Below, in pieces: positions 45,834-58,685 of a stretch of 64,000 nt of DNA (position 1 is its first letter; every line of letters begins with the position of its first letter). The notes below the pieces were generated by a model, which saw only the letters and a program-made list of their open reading frames with translations, had not been told where the DNA came from and did not search any database. Made by a program: the position numbers and the translations under genes. The stretch lies in the NCBI GenBank assembly GCA_963682055.1, contig OY821750.1, positions 9,364,501-9,428,500 on the forward strand, read 5' to 3'. The DNA is from Primula veris. Its lineage: Eukaryota > Streptophyta > Magnoliopsida > Ericales > Primulaceae.

Positions 45834-47424
45834 CAACAATCTTGACATGGGGGGCACGCTTAATTCTAAAATTGTACACTATGTTTACAACATTGATGAT
45901 ATGTTAGTGTACAAAGTTGTATATTTGGTTGCAACTTTTAAGCACACTTCATTTAGTGATAAGCTTAAAGACTGTTATTTTCTGTTTCTTTTTCTGCAAG
46001 GAAAAACTAGAGTTTAAAGCTGGATGAATCCACCTTTTCTCAACCACAAAAATATCCAGTTTATTTGCTTAAAAGCTGCAACCAACTGACCCCGTCATAT
46101 ACTTAGGCAATGAACCAATAGTGCAGAATGCAGATGGTGTTTGCCCTCTTCCTATATATATTTTTTTTTATCCCATCTCGGAGGTTCGCTCCTTGGATAA
46201 TCTTTAAAGATTATCCATCTTTTTTTTATCCAGTTTAACCTTTTCTCGTATCGGTTTTGCTTTCTTCTATTTTTTCTAGTCAAACTCTAATAATTCTCTT
46301 GCTTCTATTTTGGTTCCCAGTTTTAATAAAATTTTGATTATAAAAAAAACAAGATAAAACATTATGCAACAAAAGAAACCCATAACCAGAAACAGAACGT
46401 CGATTAACATAGAATTGGCCCAATTGGGTTTAACAAAAATTAATTAATCGACATATGAAAGACCACAAATTGGAAAAGGAAGTAAAGCCAACTTAAACAG
46501 CTTATTCCAATCAAAACTTCCAAATTGATTTACATAATAATTGAAATCAAATTAAGAACCAAGTAGAAACCGACATCAAACATAAACGTCGTATCTCAAT
46601 TGCACAAAAATACTGAACTCAATAAATTCCTATCATCAACCTGAATTTTGGTATTTAAACTACCGATAATTTTTGTTTCTTGTAAAAATACTAAAATTAA
46701 GATAATCAACCATTAGAAAACTCGAGACTGGTCTAATAAATTAAAAGGATACCAGAAAGGATAGAGAGATACAAGGGCGATGAAACCTTAAAAAAAAAAA
46801 AAGGACAATCATGTTCATGTTACACCCCAAAATGGTATCAAAATCCCCTCTTCTAATCTGCATATCTTAGTGAAACCTGCAACGGCCAACGCCTCATTTA
46901 CGAAGATTCTTTGTAAGCAAAAAGATCCAATCTTTTCTCTTAAAAAATTCTCAAAACATAGAGGTGAGGCTGCAGTTAGATTCTCACATGAAGAGATAAT
47001 CTTGCTTGCTTTCAGATCCTTACAAATATTGCCTAATTGGGAAATTTACTCATGGGAGACTTAAGATTGAGTTTATTGAAGAATTTTTTAACTCAATGGG
47101 ATTAAAAGAAGATTTATCAGTAAGCTTCATAGACCATAAGCATATTTTATTAAAAATTCTCCTCATATAGTTGGAAAATTTTAGTTTATCTGATCAGATC
47201 ACTAAAACATATATAATAGACTAATAGTTAAGAGAAAATAATAAAACTAACATTTGAGAAATTCAGTTGAAGAAAGAGAGAGGATTGAGAGAGAGTAATT
47301 AGTGGGAATATATGAGACGTGTGATAGGATCATTTGCTGGGAAATTTTTGGGGATTCCCGCCCGATAAATAAAAGAAGTGGCAAAAAAAAAAAAACTGTA
47401 ATATGTGAAACAATACAGTATTTA
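45834..47424. other. Non-coding stretch with a repeat related to the LRAT intron array
   Basis: A unit at about 46018 (GCTGGATGAATCCACCTTTT) resembles the array in the first LRAT intron. Bases 46181-46208 are the exact inverted copy of 42493-42520 on the other side of the hAT element. No gene was recognised; the frame at 46870-47064 has no known motif. Confidence 0.4.
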
Positions 47425-47655
47425 GCAGGTTCGATTTTTGACAAACCGAAACCAAGCATATTTTTCAGTTCGATTTTTTTCGTTTTCACTTATTTTAATT
47501 TTTGGACCAAACCGAACCATTTTGTTTGGGTCCGGTTTCGGGTTTTTTCGATTTTTCAGTTTTTTTCGGTTCGGTTTTATTATATGCCGAAACCGACCCG
47601 AAAAAGTTTCGGTTTTTTGGTTCAGGTCGGTTTTTCTGGGTTTTCGCCCGACCCT
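47425..47655. mobile_element. Short hAT-like element with perfect 8-bp target duplication
   Basis: AGTATTTA flanks it at 47417-47424 and 47656-47663. The interior is rich in TTCGGTTTT and ACCGAACC motifs and the right end is CGCCCGACCCT. The terminal inverted repeats are poor. The frames reading through it on both strands reflect the repeats. Confidence 0.65.
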
Positions 47656-48015
47656 AGTATTTATCCGAAAACTTAAACTCATCCAAATTCCTCCCATCTT
47701 ACCTTAGTATTAGAGTGGTGTTTTTAGCTTGAAATACAAAATTTTGTGAACTTGTGTTTTGAAATTTGCTTTTATTCTATAATTATATTTTATGGTTGCT
47801 TAAAACCAGTTTAAATGTCAGAATAATTATAAAGCGAAAATAGGAATAATAATGTCTCACCTTTTTAGTCAAAAGTGTTTTATTCGGATCGTGACATAAT
47901 AAGTCATATTCGTTAATTTTCTAAATGAATCAAGAATATATAACTCGTTTAGAAAACAAGAGGATATGAGAAAAGCTCATCCAATTTTTTCATATTGCTT
48001 AGTCAGTAAATAATA

Positions 48016-48253
48016 CCCTCCTTTGTCCCACTTTACAAGTGTTATGCGAAAACACTTGTAATTTTTACCGGTTTTGAACATGTATCTAGATTGCGGAAAC
48101 CAAAAAATTTAAAATTTCTATACATAGTTCAAATGTTAAATTATATGATAGAATTTTAAAAAAAAAATTATTTCGACAATTTGGATGTGAGTTATTTGCC
48201 GGTCAAAATTGCGTATAATTTCGTATAAGACTTATAATTTGGGACAGATAGAA
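48016..48253. mobile_element. Stowaway-type MITE (copy 3 of 3), diverged
   Basis: TA flanks it at 48014-48015 and 48254-48255. It shares the internal block ATAGTTCAAATGTTAAATTA with the other two copies but the ends are more diverged (CCCTCCTTTGTCCCACTTTA). Confidence 0.75.
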
Positions 48254-48526
48254 TACATATATAATTAGATTTGTATACTTATACAATAATTTTAAACCAA
48301 GTTTCCATTTTATAATGGTGAATTACATGTTACCTTTGAAATAATATTGGTTTTGTAATATAATAACAAACTACTATATAGTTGTTTATATTGATTTTTA
48401 TATATAAACCTTTCAAATAAACTGAACATGTACATTCTTATTCGTTTCGTTTCGTTTTGCTACACTACATTTTCGTAATTTCTTTTTATCACTGTGAGGG
48501 TAACAATTTTGGAATGTCTCTACAAT

Positions 48527-48650
48527 CACGGGCGAATCCAGCATAGGACATGGGGGTGCGCATACCTCCACTTCTCAATTTTTTGCCTTTGAAAATTTAC
48601 GAAAATATCTCTGAGATATTTTAATATATAATTAATTATAATTGTTAAAA
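48527..48650. mobile_element. Possible hAT end related to the 42614 element
   Basis: CACGGGCGAATCCAGC followed by ATGGGGGTGCG resembles the left end of the intact hAT (CAGGGGCGAAACCAGG, then ATGGGGGTGCC). No partner end or duplication was identified. Confidence 0.35.
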
Positions 48651-48829
48651 TATACATTTCATAATAAAAATATTGACTAATGAGTAACGCTTATATATAT
48701 TCAGTTCACTATTTATAATGGTGAATGTCAACAATTAAAATCCAACACATAATGGGAAGCTTTTATAATAACTATCATTAAACTAATCAAAAATAAAAAT
48801 TTACTGCCCCGTTTGTTTTTATTTTAGGC

Positions 48830-49345
48830 TATTTGTCTTAGGCTATTTGTCGGATTCCAATTGTTTTCTATAGGCCGACAAAAAACAATAATTTCGTTGG
48901 TGGGAACTGACGCGACAAAAGTAATTCGTCGCCGTTTCGTCGGTAGAAGTTTATCCCACTCCATAATTTCGCGCCAAGATTTTGCCCGACAAAATATTGA
49001 ATTTCTTCGGCTAAAATTGATTTTACCCGACAAAGTTAAGAAATGCGTCGGCTAAAATTAATTTTGCCCGACAAACTCCTTATTCGTCGGCAGATTTTCG
49101 TCGAATGAGACCCCATAATTTCACGCCGAAGTTTTGCCCAACAAATTTTTTAAATTCGTCGGCTTAAATTGATATTTGCCGACAAATTTTTCACCTTCGT
49201 CGGCTAAAATTAATTTTACCCATTATTTCGCGCGGAAGTTTTACCCGACGAACTTTTTACATTCGTCAGTTGAAATCGATTTGTGCCGACAATTTTTTTT
49301 TTCGTCGGCAAGTTTTTATCGGCAGAGACAATTTTTCTTGTAGTA
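48830..49345. mobile_element. CACTA transposon terminus with CGTCGG subterminal repeats
   Basis: Many ATTCGTCGGC, GCCGACAAA and TACCCGACAAA motifs end at TTTTTCTTGTAGTA (49345), which on the minus strand is TACTACAAGAAAAA, one base from the canonical CACTACAAGAAAAA. The flanking triplets do not match those at the 36975 end (CTA against GCT), so pairing of the two ends is not proven. Confidence 0.6.
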
Positions 49346-52032
49346 GCTATGTCTTAAACTTAATTTAAGTTTAGACATTTTATGAACATGTTTTAGTGTA
49401 ATTCAACGTAACCCTAATTGTAGCATTTTTTTTGTATAATTTGTAGTTTAATATAATTGCAATTTTTTTTTTACTGTACAATATTTCCCCATTTGTAAAT
49501 GGTCGTATCAAAGTATCACCATGCATAACAATTAAATGTTGTGCAAAACAAAGATACTGTTATATATAATAAAAATTACAGGATTGTGTTATTCTCCTAC
49601 AAGCATAAATTTTTCACCAAATGATTTGTAGAGTTCATATCCACCTCTAGATGTTGTCGGTTCTTAATTAACCTACCAACAAATTGAATAACACAGATTA
49701 TCGTTTAGCCATAAATTTGACATCGAGTCTCATCAAAGTCTTTGCACCAACCAACTGTTACTTCATCCGCAACTAACCATCACACACATATAGATTTAAG
49801 GATATTGTCACATTAGGCAAGTACACTATTGGAGGCGACGACATCTTTCATAATTTCAAAAATTATCATTTTTTTAAAATTTCACCATGTATTTTCAATA
49901 AAATACGTTAAAAACGATGATTTGACACATTTCGTTTTTTTTATTTCACTTAGCATTTTTCTTGTCTCACACCCAGGATACCGATCACATTATTCAGTCG
50001 TCAATCAAAGTATGGGTAGCTATTGTTGTTGTTTTTCTTTTTTCGTTTTGGTTTTTGTTGTTGTTGGGCATGGGCATTTGACTAGGCTCTTTTTACGAGG
50101 CTTCACTTAAATTTCGAGTAAAGAAAACTCTTTATTTTGTGTTTTTTTTCTTTTCTTGACAGATATTAATTGTGATCATGATCTAACTTGACAAGCTGGT
50201 TCCTTATTTCAATTTTAATTACAAAATATCGAGAAAATTTAAGGGTATGAATTATTCGTATATTGTATTGTTGTATGGTGGGACAAATCATACCAAGCAA
50301 TACATGTGTATGATTGGTTACAATTTTCATAACTTGTCTGTTTGGTATCTCCCCATTCACACACTCTCATTCCCTGGCTTTAATCTAAATTCGATCATAG
50401 GCCCAACAACGGTTCCACCAGGCACACTTATAAGATTGAAGATATTTCGGAAATAATAATTGATTTAAATTTAATATAGTTTTGTAACCATGCATATTAT
50501 ATAACTGGATAAGAGTTTGAGAGTTTGCTCAGTTCTTGAGTGAGAAATAAAGAGATTTATATCAATAACTAAAACACACGAGTGGAAATGAAAAAAAAAT
50601 ATTCAAAAGCTTAGTTACTGTATTTTAGAGATTGATAATTAATTAGCATGAGGTGCAAGAGTGAGTATTGTAAGTCTCAAATCTTATTAATTAATTGTAC
50701 ATATAAATATATATACTGTATGAGTATAGGTCTCGAAAATGTAGAAACTGATGAGTTTAAATCGAACTTTGTTATCAAAGTTGTGTTTTAAACTTTTTGC
50801 ATTATAAGTTCATTGAATTCGGTTACAAATTGAGTCATATATGGCTGAGTAACTGAGTTGTAACGACTAAAACCATGTAACTCGAAACTTAGACAAGATT
50901 ATTCCATAGACTTATAAAAATCAAATATGTAAGTCACCATGATCTTGTAGCTTGCAAGCCATCGACATAATATAATAGTCAACCATAAAATACCATGGGG
51001 CACCTTTTAGATATGCAAACAACGAAAGTATAGTTGTCAAATTTGGACCCTTTAATATTCATAATTGTTAGGAGTAATAGTCTAAATATATAGATAGTTT
51101 GTTGAGCCACATGACTATTATTCAACATTTTTTTGACGTGGCTACACTAGACAACACTTATATATATTCCATTAAGAAATGGTTAATTTTATTTCCATTT
51201 CGTTTTATTGAGAAAAACTATTAATATATAGTGGTGTATGGGCGTCCTCACCCTCCTCAAAAGGGGAAGAATGAATGGACTCCCTATATATGTATTTTGT
51301 TCCAGCTTTTCCAAATTGGATAAGTGTGGATAAGCGCTACTTCATTTATTGGCCATCTTTTCTCGTTTTGTTATGGATTCATAAGATGATGACTGTAAAT
51401 TCCTTTTTTAATTAAATATATAATAACTTTCATGAACACTTTTGCAAGTATTATTCTCACTAATCATTTCATATTATGCCCAAATTCGGAAAATGTTTCT
51501 GAACTTAAATTAAAAGGTGATAGTGAAAACCATAGTTAACAGGAAATTCTGTTTAGGTTACGTATCACGTTTCCCCGGAAACGCGTTTTGGAAACGGATA
51601 CGGTACACTTTCAAAATTTTAGGAGAAACGTCTCTAAAACGTTTTAGAAACTTAATCAAAACCTTTTGAAAATCTTAAATATACTTCTCGGAAAACTCAA
51701 TAAAATATTTAAGAAACTTGTAAGATACTTATTTTTGAATTAAAGTGAAAATTACATTTAAAATATGATGAAATACAAATAATAAAAGAACATATATATA
51801 AGTTGTCTCTTAAATTATAAAAATTTAATTAGTTTTTCACTGTATTATTGTATTATTCATAAATTTGGACGTATTTCATAAATATTTCCAACGTGTTAAA
51901 TATTCTAAATGTTTAATTATATTGGTGTTTTCCGTTAAAAATTAGCTTGCATTTTCCGTTTTCGTTTCCTCGACGAAACAGAAAGTATCAGCATGTTGAA
52001 ACTTCTTGTAGTGAGCAGTGAAAGAAAGAGTC
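49346..52032. other. Intergenic DNA, no gene recognised
   Basis: Frames of 60-93 codons at 49829-50456 contain no known motif. About 51530-51960 has repeated GTTTCC/GGAAACG and AAACGTTTT motifs and is probably another decayed mobile element. Confidence 0.4.
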
Positions 52033-52597
52033 TGATAGAACATAACAATTGGATCCGAATGTTCTATTCGGGTATGAATCAACCCACCCATTATTAGAGG
52101 GTACCCAATGCTAAAACCCAAAAACCCAATGTCTAAGGGAACTTTCCTAACATGCCATTATATATAAAGGTCCAGCCCAGTAGTACAAGTCCACAAAGGA
52201 AAAGCCCATGAGATGGCGCCTAAGATGGCGACATTTGTCAGCATCCTATGAGGCATAATTGCCTATAAAAAGCCAAGTACCTCCCCTAAAAGAGGGATCC
52301 GAAAAACATATCAAAAAATATAGAGAGAAGGAGAGAAAATAGAAAAACTTGTCAGAGCTTATCACACTATAAAGCATACCGAGCAAGATAAAGAACCGAG
52401 TACCGAAGGAAAGAAGAAAGACCAAGATTAGATAAAATTACCAATCCGAGCACAAGTGCAATAGGAAATTGTAAACCGAGCAATTATAATTGACGAGCAA
52501 TAATAAAGATCGAGAGGTGTTCAATATTTACTGTCAATTGATTATTATAGTATTGTTGAAAAGCCTAACACCACCGACCAAAGTTATGCCTTTATCA
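52033..52597 (+). repeat. 5' LTR of the Tat element, 565 bp
   Basis: The proposed limits are TGATAGAACATA and GCCTTTATCA, giving a TGAT/ATCA inverted terminus two bases before the PBS. TATA-like boxes are at about 52159 (TATATATAAAGG) and 52263 (CTATAAAAAGCC). Without the 3' LTR, the left limit is an inference. Confidence 0.65.
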
Positions 52598-52599
52598 AA

Positions 52600-52617
52600 T
52601 GGCGCCGTCTCCGGGAA
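52600..52617 (+). other. Primer-binding site of the Tat element
   Basis: TGGCGCCGTCTCCGGGAA directly follows the LTR. The TGGCGCCGT start complements the 3' end of a tRNA ending ACGGCGCCA (tRNA-Asp-like), the usual arrangement in this lineage. Confidence 0.8.
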
Positions 52618-52676
52618 TCATCTAGTTCCCAACTAGTTTCGAAATCGAACACAAATACTCTATCAGGCGAGCGACA

Positions 52677-54701
52677 ATGGTGACCAATATAGAGGAAACC
52701 CATCCCGATATAGTAGAAACCAATAACCAAAACGTACAAATTAGCCAACAAGACCTCGACGATCTACTTGCCATCCGTGATAGATATGACGCTATCCAGT
52801 CCGGAAACCAACCAACAACCTCCAATGTCTACCAAAAACAACAAACCGAACAACCCCAACAGTTTGACGGGCTCGTCGACGAGAACCCTACGTCCTCGGA
52901 TGACGAACGAGCATTACCCGTATTAAGGCGCGCAAGAAGACGCTTACCCGAATCCCAGGCAGGACCGAGCTCAAGAGTCCCACTGCCAGCAGCCTCGGTC
53001 AATTCCAGTTCCCACCAAGTTCATCTTTAAACGAACGAAGCCCACCGGTTTGGCATGCCCGAGAACTTTGTCCTCGAGCAAACGTCCCGACCACCAATAT
53101 TCCCACCGCGGATAATTACCCCGTCCACGGTGGAAGTACAACCCCTCACTCCCCAAGCAGGGAACGAGGCCGCATTAACACAAGCCGAGCGGGGTCACAA
53201 CGCCCAGCTTCAAGCTCAGCTGGCCGCATGCATGTCGGCCATGGCGACAGCAGGTATCATGATACCGCCCATTCAAACCGCCAATGCACATGCCGACCCT
53301 CGACATAACGTGGAAGATTCCGCTTACCGAGCAGCTATGGAAGTGGTGGGCCGAACACATGATACAAGGATACCCCGACAAGGGGAACATGTCCCAAAGA
53401 TGACCCCAACAGTCGTCGATCGCCAAGACCCCCCTAGGGGACCTATCCCCAACAGAAACCCGAACGACGGTAGATATCCAGAGCACAGGGTCATTGTAGG
53501 ATATTACCCACAACCTCACTATGGGGAATACCCTACCTACCAAGCTCCGGATGAGGCGTTCCAACAGGCTTGGGACGTATGCCAAGAAACTCCATGCACC
53601 GAGCATATCACTCGGCACCGCAATCCTTTGGGGTTCATCATCCCCGAATTCAGGCTCTATGATGGAAAGAGCTGTCCAATTGATCATCTGCGCCACTACA
53701 AAACTAGGATGGAGCAGTGGAGTGATGACCCTGCACTGATGGGCAAGTTTTTCAAAAACAGCTTGGGCCAAGAGGCTTCGTCATGGTATCACAACCTGCC
53801 ACGGGAATCCATAGGAAGCTGGACGGAGCTTCTCTGTGCGTACTCCACCTGATATGATGCTCATCGGAAGAAGAAGGTCAACATCAACACCCGTCTGAAA
53901 ATGGCAATGCAGCCGAATGAACGACTCAATGATTATTGCATACGTTTCATTGACGTAGCAAACCAGATTCCGCAGTACGCCAATAACATAGCCATCCAAA
54001 ACTTTATCAACTCCATCCCTAACGGCTATTGGGCGAGAAGGAAGTTCATAGGAAAAAGCTTCCAGACCACTGAAGCTCTGCTAGCCTATTGTACCCACCT
54101 CACCGATAAGAACGAGGAAATGCGACTCCTTAACCGAACTCTGCCAAGAAGAGAGTCAGTCCGAGAAGCACAAGTGGGCCGCAAGAGAGCCAAGAACAAT
54201 CAGGGGGAAGCAGTCAGACCGACCAGACGGGACAAAGGTCCTGAAGTCCATGACAGGGTAGAGTGACCCTGAGAAACCGAGCATAAACTACTCCAGCCCA
54301 CATACCCGACGCCGATCAACGATCCTAAACCGCTCCAGATCGCCTACCCAATGCCCCCCAAACCACTTCAACAAGGTCGGTTCCAAGAGAGGGAACACCG
54401 AAAGACCTTCGAACCGGTCGAGCTGCGATACACTTTCAACCTGTCTGCCGAAAATATCCTTAAGGATATATGCAGAGAAAGTTGATATTCCAGACCACAA
54501 CCGTTCGCTACTCCCCCCAATCTAAGAGACTTCAAGCTCTTCTGCGCCTATCATGAGGATCACGACCATCTCACCGAGCATTGCCGCAATCTGCGGTGGA
54601 AGATGAACACGTGGGGTGACGCAGGATACCTCAACAAGTTCATCAAGGGCGCCGGGAACAAAGGCAAACAGCTAGCCATCGAAGGATCCGACAAAAGATA
54701 A
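52677..54701 (+). pseudogene. Tat gag, broken
   Basis: One reading frame from ATG 52677 is interrupted by stops at 53028, 53850, 54264, 54483 and 54699 but keeps its phase. The retrotransposon gag domain lies around 53620-54140 (RLYDGKSCPIDHL, GQEASSWYHNLP, QPNERLNDYCIRF). A Cys-His cluster (CAYHEDHDHLTEHC, about 54543) replaces a standard zinc knuckle. The N-terminal part is Gln/Pro-rich. In a working element this makes the virus-like particle. Three of the five stops are TGA, consistent with CGA decay. Confidence 0.85.
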
Positions 54702-54719
54702 GGCAAAACGATTAACGTC

Positions 54720-56305
54720 GTGCATCTGTCAAGACCCAAGACCACTGGAGGGGAAAGATCACAACAACGGCAACTGGCGCACTTTAGGCAGGTAGCCAAG
54801 GCGTCACAGGCGTCAACTTCTAAGCGGCAGTGCACGCCGCAGCGAAACCCGCCCATTTCTTTCTCGGATCTTGACGAAGAAGGGGTGATGTACCCCCATG
54901 GGGACGCCATTAACCTCCGCGTACAAATTGGTATAGACACGGTCAGCAGAGTACATGTCGACCAAGGAGCCTCTTGTGATATCATGTACAAAGAGCTCTT
55001 CGACAAGATGGAGCTCAAGCTGCAAGATCTACAGCCTACCGACGTCACACTGATCGGGTTCATCTCCGAGACGACTAAACCATTGGGAAAGATCGTCCTA
55101 ACTGTTACGACGGGATCCGTATCAGTCCCTGTGGAATTCTTAGTGGTCAATGACAATTCAGGCCATAATGCGATCTTGGGCCGACTTTGGCTTCATGCCA
55201 TGCGGGCTATACCTTCGACATACCACCAGAAGGTGAAATACCCTAACGATAGAGGGAGGTCGAGACGGCCCGAGGATGTCAAGAGGATTCACGACGCTGT
55301 GAAGACATCAGCGCAGCTCTGAAGAGACAACTGGTTGTTGTCGAACAACCCACGAGCACGAGGAAGCTACTCAACCAAATAGCCCAAACTGAGAGGGTTG
55401 TTGAGGAACAAGTGGGAGAGACACTCCGAAGGGTGAGCATCCCTAATATGGACGAGGAACACTACTTCCTCATCGGTGATAGCCTCCCCAAAGGGGAATC
55501 CGAGAAGCTGGAAACGTTCCTCTTCAATAACATCGATAAATTCGTATGGAGCCCCAAAGACATGTCGGGCCTAGACCCTAAAACGGCATGTCACCACCTA
55601 AGTGTTAACGCCGAGTATAAGCCAATAGCTCAAAGGAGCAGGAAAGTATCCGTCCAGCACAGAGCGGCTATAATTGCAGAAGTCCGAAAGTTGTTGGAAG
55701 CCAGAGCTATAAGGGAGGTGTTCTACCCAAAATGGTTATCCAATCCGGTCGTCGTCCCTAAGAAGAACGGGAAAGAAAGAGTCTGTATAGACTTCACCAA
55801 TCTGAACAAAGCCTGCCCGAGGGATCCATTTCCCCTTCCAAGGATTGATCAACTGGTGGACGCGACAGCGGGAGCAGAAAGGATGACCTTCCTCGATGCT
55901 TACTCGGGGTATCACCAAATCCCCCTCGCCCATGAGGATCAAGAAAAGACATCGTTCATATCGCCTTTGGGAAACTATTGTTATACGGTAATGCCGTTCA
56001 ACTTACGCAACGCGGGAGCAACATACCAAAGAATGATAACGTGGGTATGCTGAGAGCATATAGGGAAAACAATGGAGGTGTACATAGACGACATGGTCGT
56101 CAAAAGCGAAAGGGCCACATCCCACCTCCAAGACATTAAGGACGTCTTCCAAACACTGGGCGACCACAAACTGAAGCTCAACGCGAGCAAATGTGCATTT
56201 GGTATCAGTAAAGGGAAATTTTTGGGGCATATGGTCAGCCGATTAGGAATAGAGGCTAATCCCGATCAGATCACAGCTCTACGGAACGTAGCAGCACCCA
56301 AATAA
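54720..56305 (+). pseudogene. Tat protease and reverse transcriptase, broken
   Basis: The protease region (about 54900-55200) shows RVHVDQGASCDIMY, with Asp-Gln-Gly at the active site where Asp-Thr/Ser-Gly is more usual, and HNAILGRLWLH. After 55320 the frame shifts. Reverse transcriptase continues at 55322-56305 with NPVVVPKKNGKERVCID, TFLDAYSGYHQIPL and the catalytic YIDDM at about 56078. A TGA at 56051-56053 interrupts just before YIDDM. A second frame change occurs at about 56300 (AAPK then stop). Confidence 0.88.
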
Positions 56306-58568
56306 GAAGCAGGTACAAGAGCTTACGGGAATGATGGCCGCACTGAGCAGGTTCATTAGTTGATCCGCAGACAAGGGACGACCATTTTTTGAATCACTCA
56401 AGAAGGATAGAAAGTTCGTGTGGGACCCAGAGTGTGAAGCTTCATTTAACAACCTTAAAGGGTACTTGAGGACGCTGCCACTGCTAGTAAGGCCAAACAA
56501 AGGGGATATTCTGGCATGTTACCTAGCAGTTTCCACTACAGCTATGAGCGCGGTCATCCTAAAGCTATGCCTGGCATTGGTCGTTGCGACCAGGAAGCTG
56601 CCACACTACTTCATCGCTCACCAGGTCCAAGTCTACACGAAATTCCACATCAAGGAATCTCTTCAACGGACAGACATAAGAGGCCGAGTTACGGCATGGG
56701 GGGTCGAGCTATCCCAATTTCATATTGAGTTCGCACTTCGACATGCCATAAAGGGACAAGTCTTGGCCGATTTCGTCGCCGAGTTCACCGAAGGTTATGA
56801 CGAGCCATTGGCCATATCCCCCAAGTCTCACTGGAAAATACATGTCGCTGGATCCGCCACCAAGGATGGATCAGGATCAGAAGCAGGATTCGTCCTCAAG
56901 TCTAGCGAGGGCACGATCATAGAGAAAAGCATCAAAATGGGCTTCCGAGCTACCAACAATGAGGCAGAGTACGAAGCCATGATAAACGGCATGTTCATTG
57001 CCCGGTCCCTCGGATGCTCCCACTTAACTGCGAGTTCTGACTCCATGCTGATCGTCAATCAAGCCATCGGCGAGTACCAGGCCAAAGACGACAGAATGAT
57101 CCTCTACCAAGAGAAAGTCCAAAGCTTAATGGCCACCTTCAAACAGTGCGAATTAATAAGGATCAATCGCACCGAAAACGCACACGCCGACGCCTTGGCC
57201 ACCCTAACCTCGACATTAACATTGGCCAACACACGGTCAATCACAGTGGAACTTCTGGAAACCCCGAGTATCACCAGAAGAATAGACCGGGTAACGTCAA
57301 TCCAATACGAGCTAGGGTGGATGGACGACATGATTTACTATCTGGGAGATGGGACGCTCCCTGCAGACAAGATAAAAGTGTTGAAAATTATGAGAAAGGC
57401 GCCTCGGTTCTGGCTATCCGAGGACGACAAACTATACAAATCCAGTTATCGAGGGCCCCTCCTTCTGTGCGTCCGGCCTGAACTGCAACAACCAGTCTTG
57501 GAAGAGATCCACGAAGGATCATGCGGAGCACACATCAAAGGAAGGTCCCTCGCTAACAAGACCATTACACATGGATATTGGTGGCCTTATATCAAACGAG
57601 ATGCCGACGTTTATGTCCAAAAATGCGACAAGTGCCAACGATTCGCCAAAATACCTCGGCTCCCATCATCTTTGATGGCCCCAGTATCGGCTCCATGGCC
57701 ATTCGCACAATGGGCAATTGATTTAGTCGGGAAGCTTCCCAGGGCACCCGGCAGCGTTGAATATTTGATTGTAGCGACAGACTACTTCACCAAGTGGGTG
57801 GAAGCTAAACCTCTCCGAGAAATTAAAGCCAGCAATGTCAAACAGTTCATCTAGGAGCATATCATCACTAGGTTTGGTATACCATATGACATTGTCACAG
57901 ACAACGGCACCCAGTTCAAGGACGCTAATCTGCAGCTTTGGTACGAAGAACTCGGTATCTGAAAGTTCTATTCGACTCCAACATACCCACAGAGTAACGG
58001 TCAAGCAGAGGTATCAAACCAAACTGTCCTAGATGGCATAAAGAAAACCCTGGAACAAGCAAAGGGGAGATGGCCTGAGCGACTGCTCAACGTCTTATGG
58101 TCCTGCCGAATTACACCGAAGACGGGCACAAAGGAAACACCGTTCAGCTTAGCATACGGTGTGGAGGCCGTCATACCAACAGAAATCGGCTTGCCCACCC
58201 TCCGAACAACTTTAGTCGAGCAAGAAAACAATGAACAAAGAATGAGAGAGGAGCTCGACATGTTAGATGAGAAAAGAGAGATAGCGGCCCTTACCCTAGC
58301 AAAATACCAACAAAGCGTCAAGCGAACCTATGACAAGAGGCTGAAAGGGACCAAGGAATTCGTAGTAGGAGAACTGGTGCTACGACGAGTAACGGTCTAT
58401 ACCAGAAACGAGATACACGGCAAACTGAGCCCCACCTGGGAAGGCCCATACGAGATCGTTAAAAGAAGAAGCCCAGTGTCCTACAAGCTCAAAAGCGTTC
58501 TGTTCGACAATAGCCGAGGAGAAAAGAATTCTTGGAACGTAGCTAATCTAAAGAAGTACTACGTATAG
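56306..58568 (+). pseudogene. Tat RNase H, archaeal-type RNase H and integrase, broken
   Basis: It reads on from the RT in a shifted frame, with stops at 56361, 57852 and 57960. The first RNase H seems to have lost about 30 residues between AMSAVI and LALVVATRKL. A second RNase H (about 56835-57200) has NNEAEYEA, SSDSMLIVNQ and ENAHADAL, but the first catalytic Asp is replaced (WKIHVAGSA, codon GCT at 56847). Integrase follows: HEGSCGAH and CDKCQRF zinc motif, then AIDLVGKLP, DIVTDNGTQF and YPQSNGQAEVSN as the DDE residues. The C-terminal GEGPYEI-like segment (SPTWEGPYEIVKR) ends at 58568. Confidence 0.88.
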
Positions 58569-58685
58569 GCTAGCTTACCATCCCAGGTACTACCTTACCT
58601 CTGTTTTGTCATGACATTATCTGTTGCTGTTGAATAAATGAAATATTTTGTCATGCTGTCTAACAAGTCCTTCAAGGAGGCGTAT

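Noticed and set aside
47438..47707. Phe- and Arg-rich frames on both strands
   Set aside because: They read through the TTCGGTTTT-type repeats of a small hAT-like element with a perfect target duplication.
53175..53771. 198-codon minus-strand frame inside gag
   Set aside because: It is the shadow of the gag frame on the opposite strand; the plus-strand reading has recognisable gag motifs.
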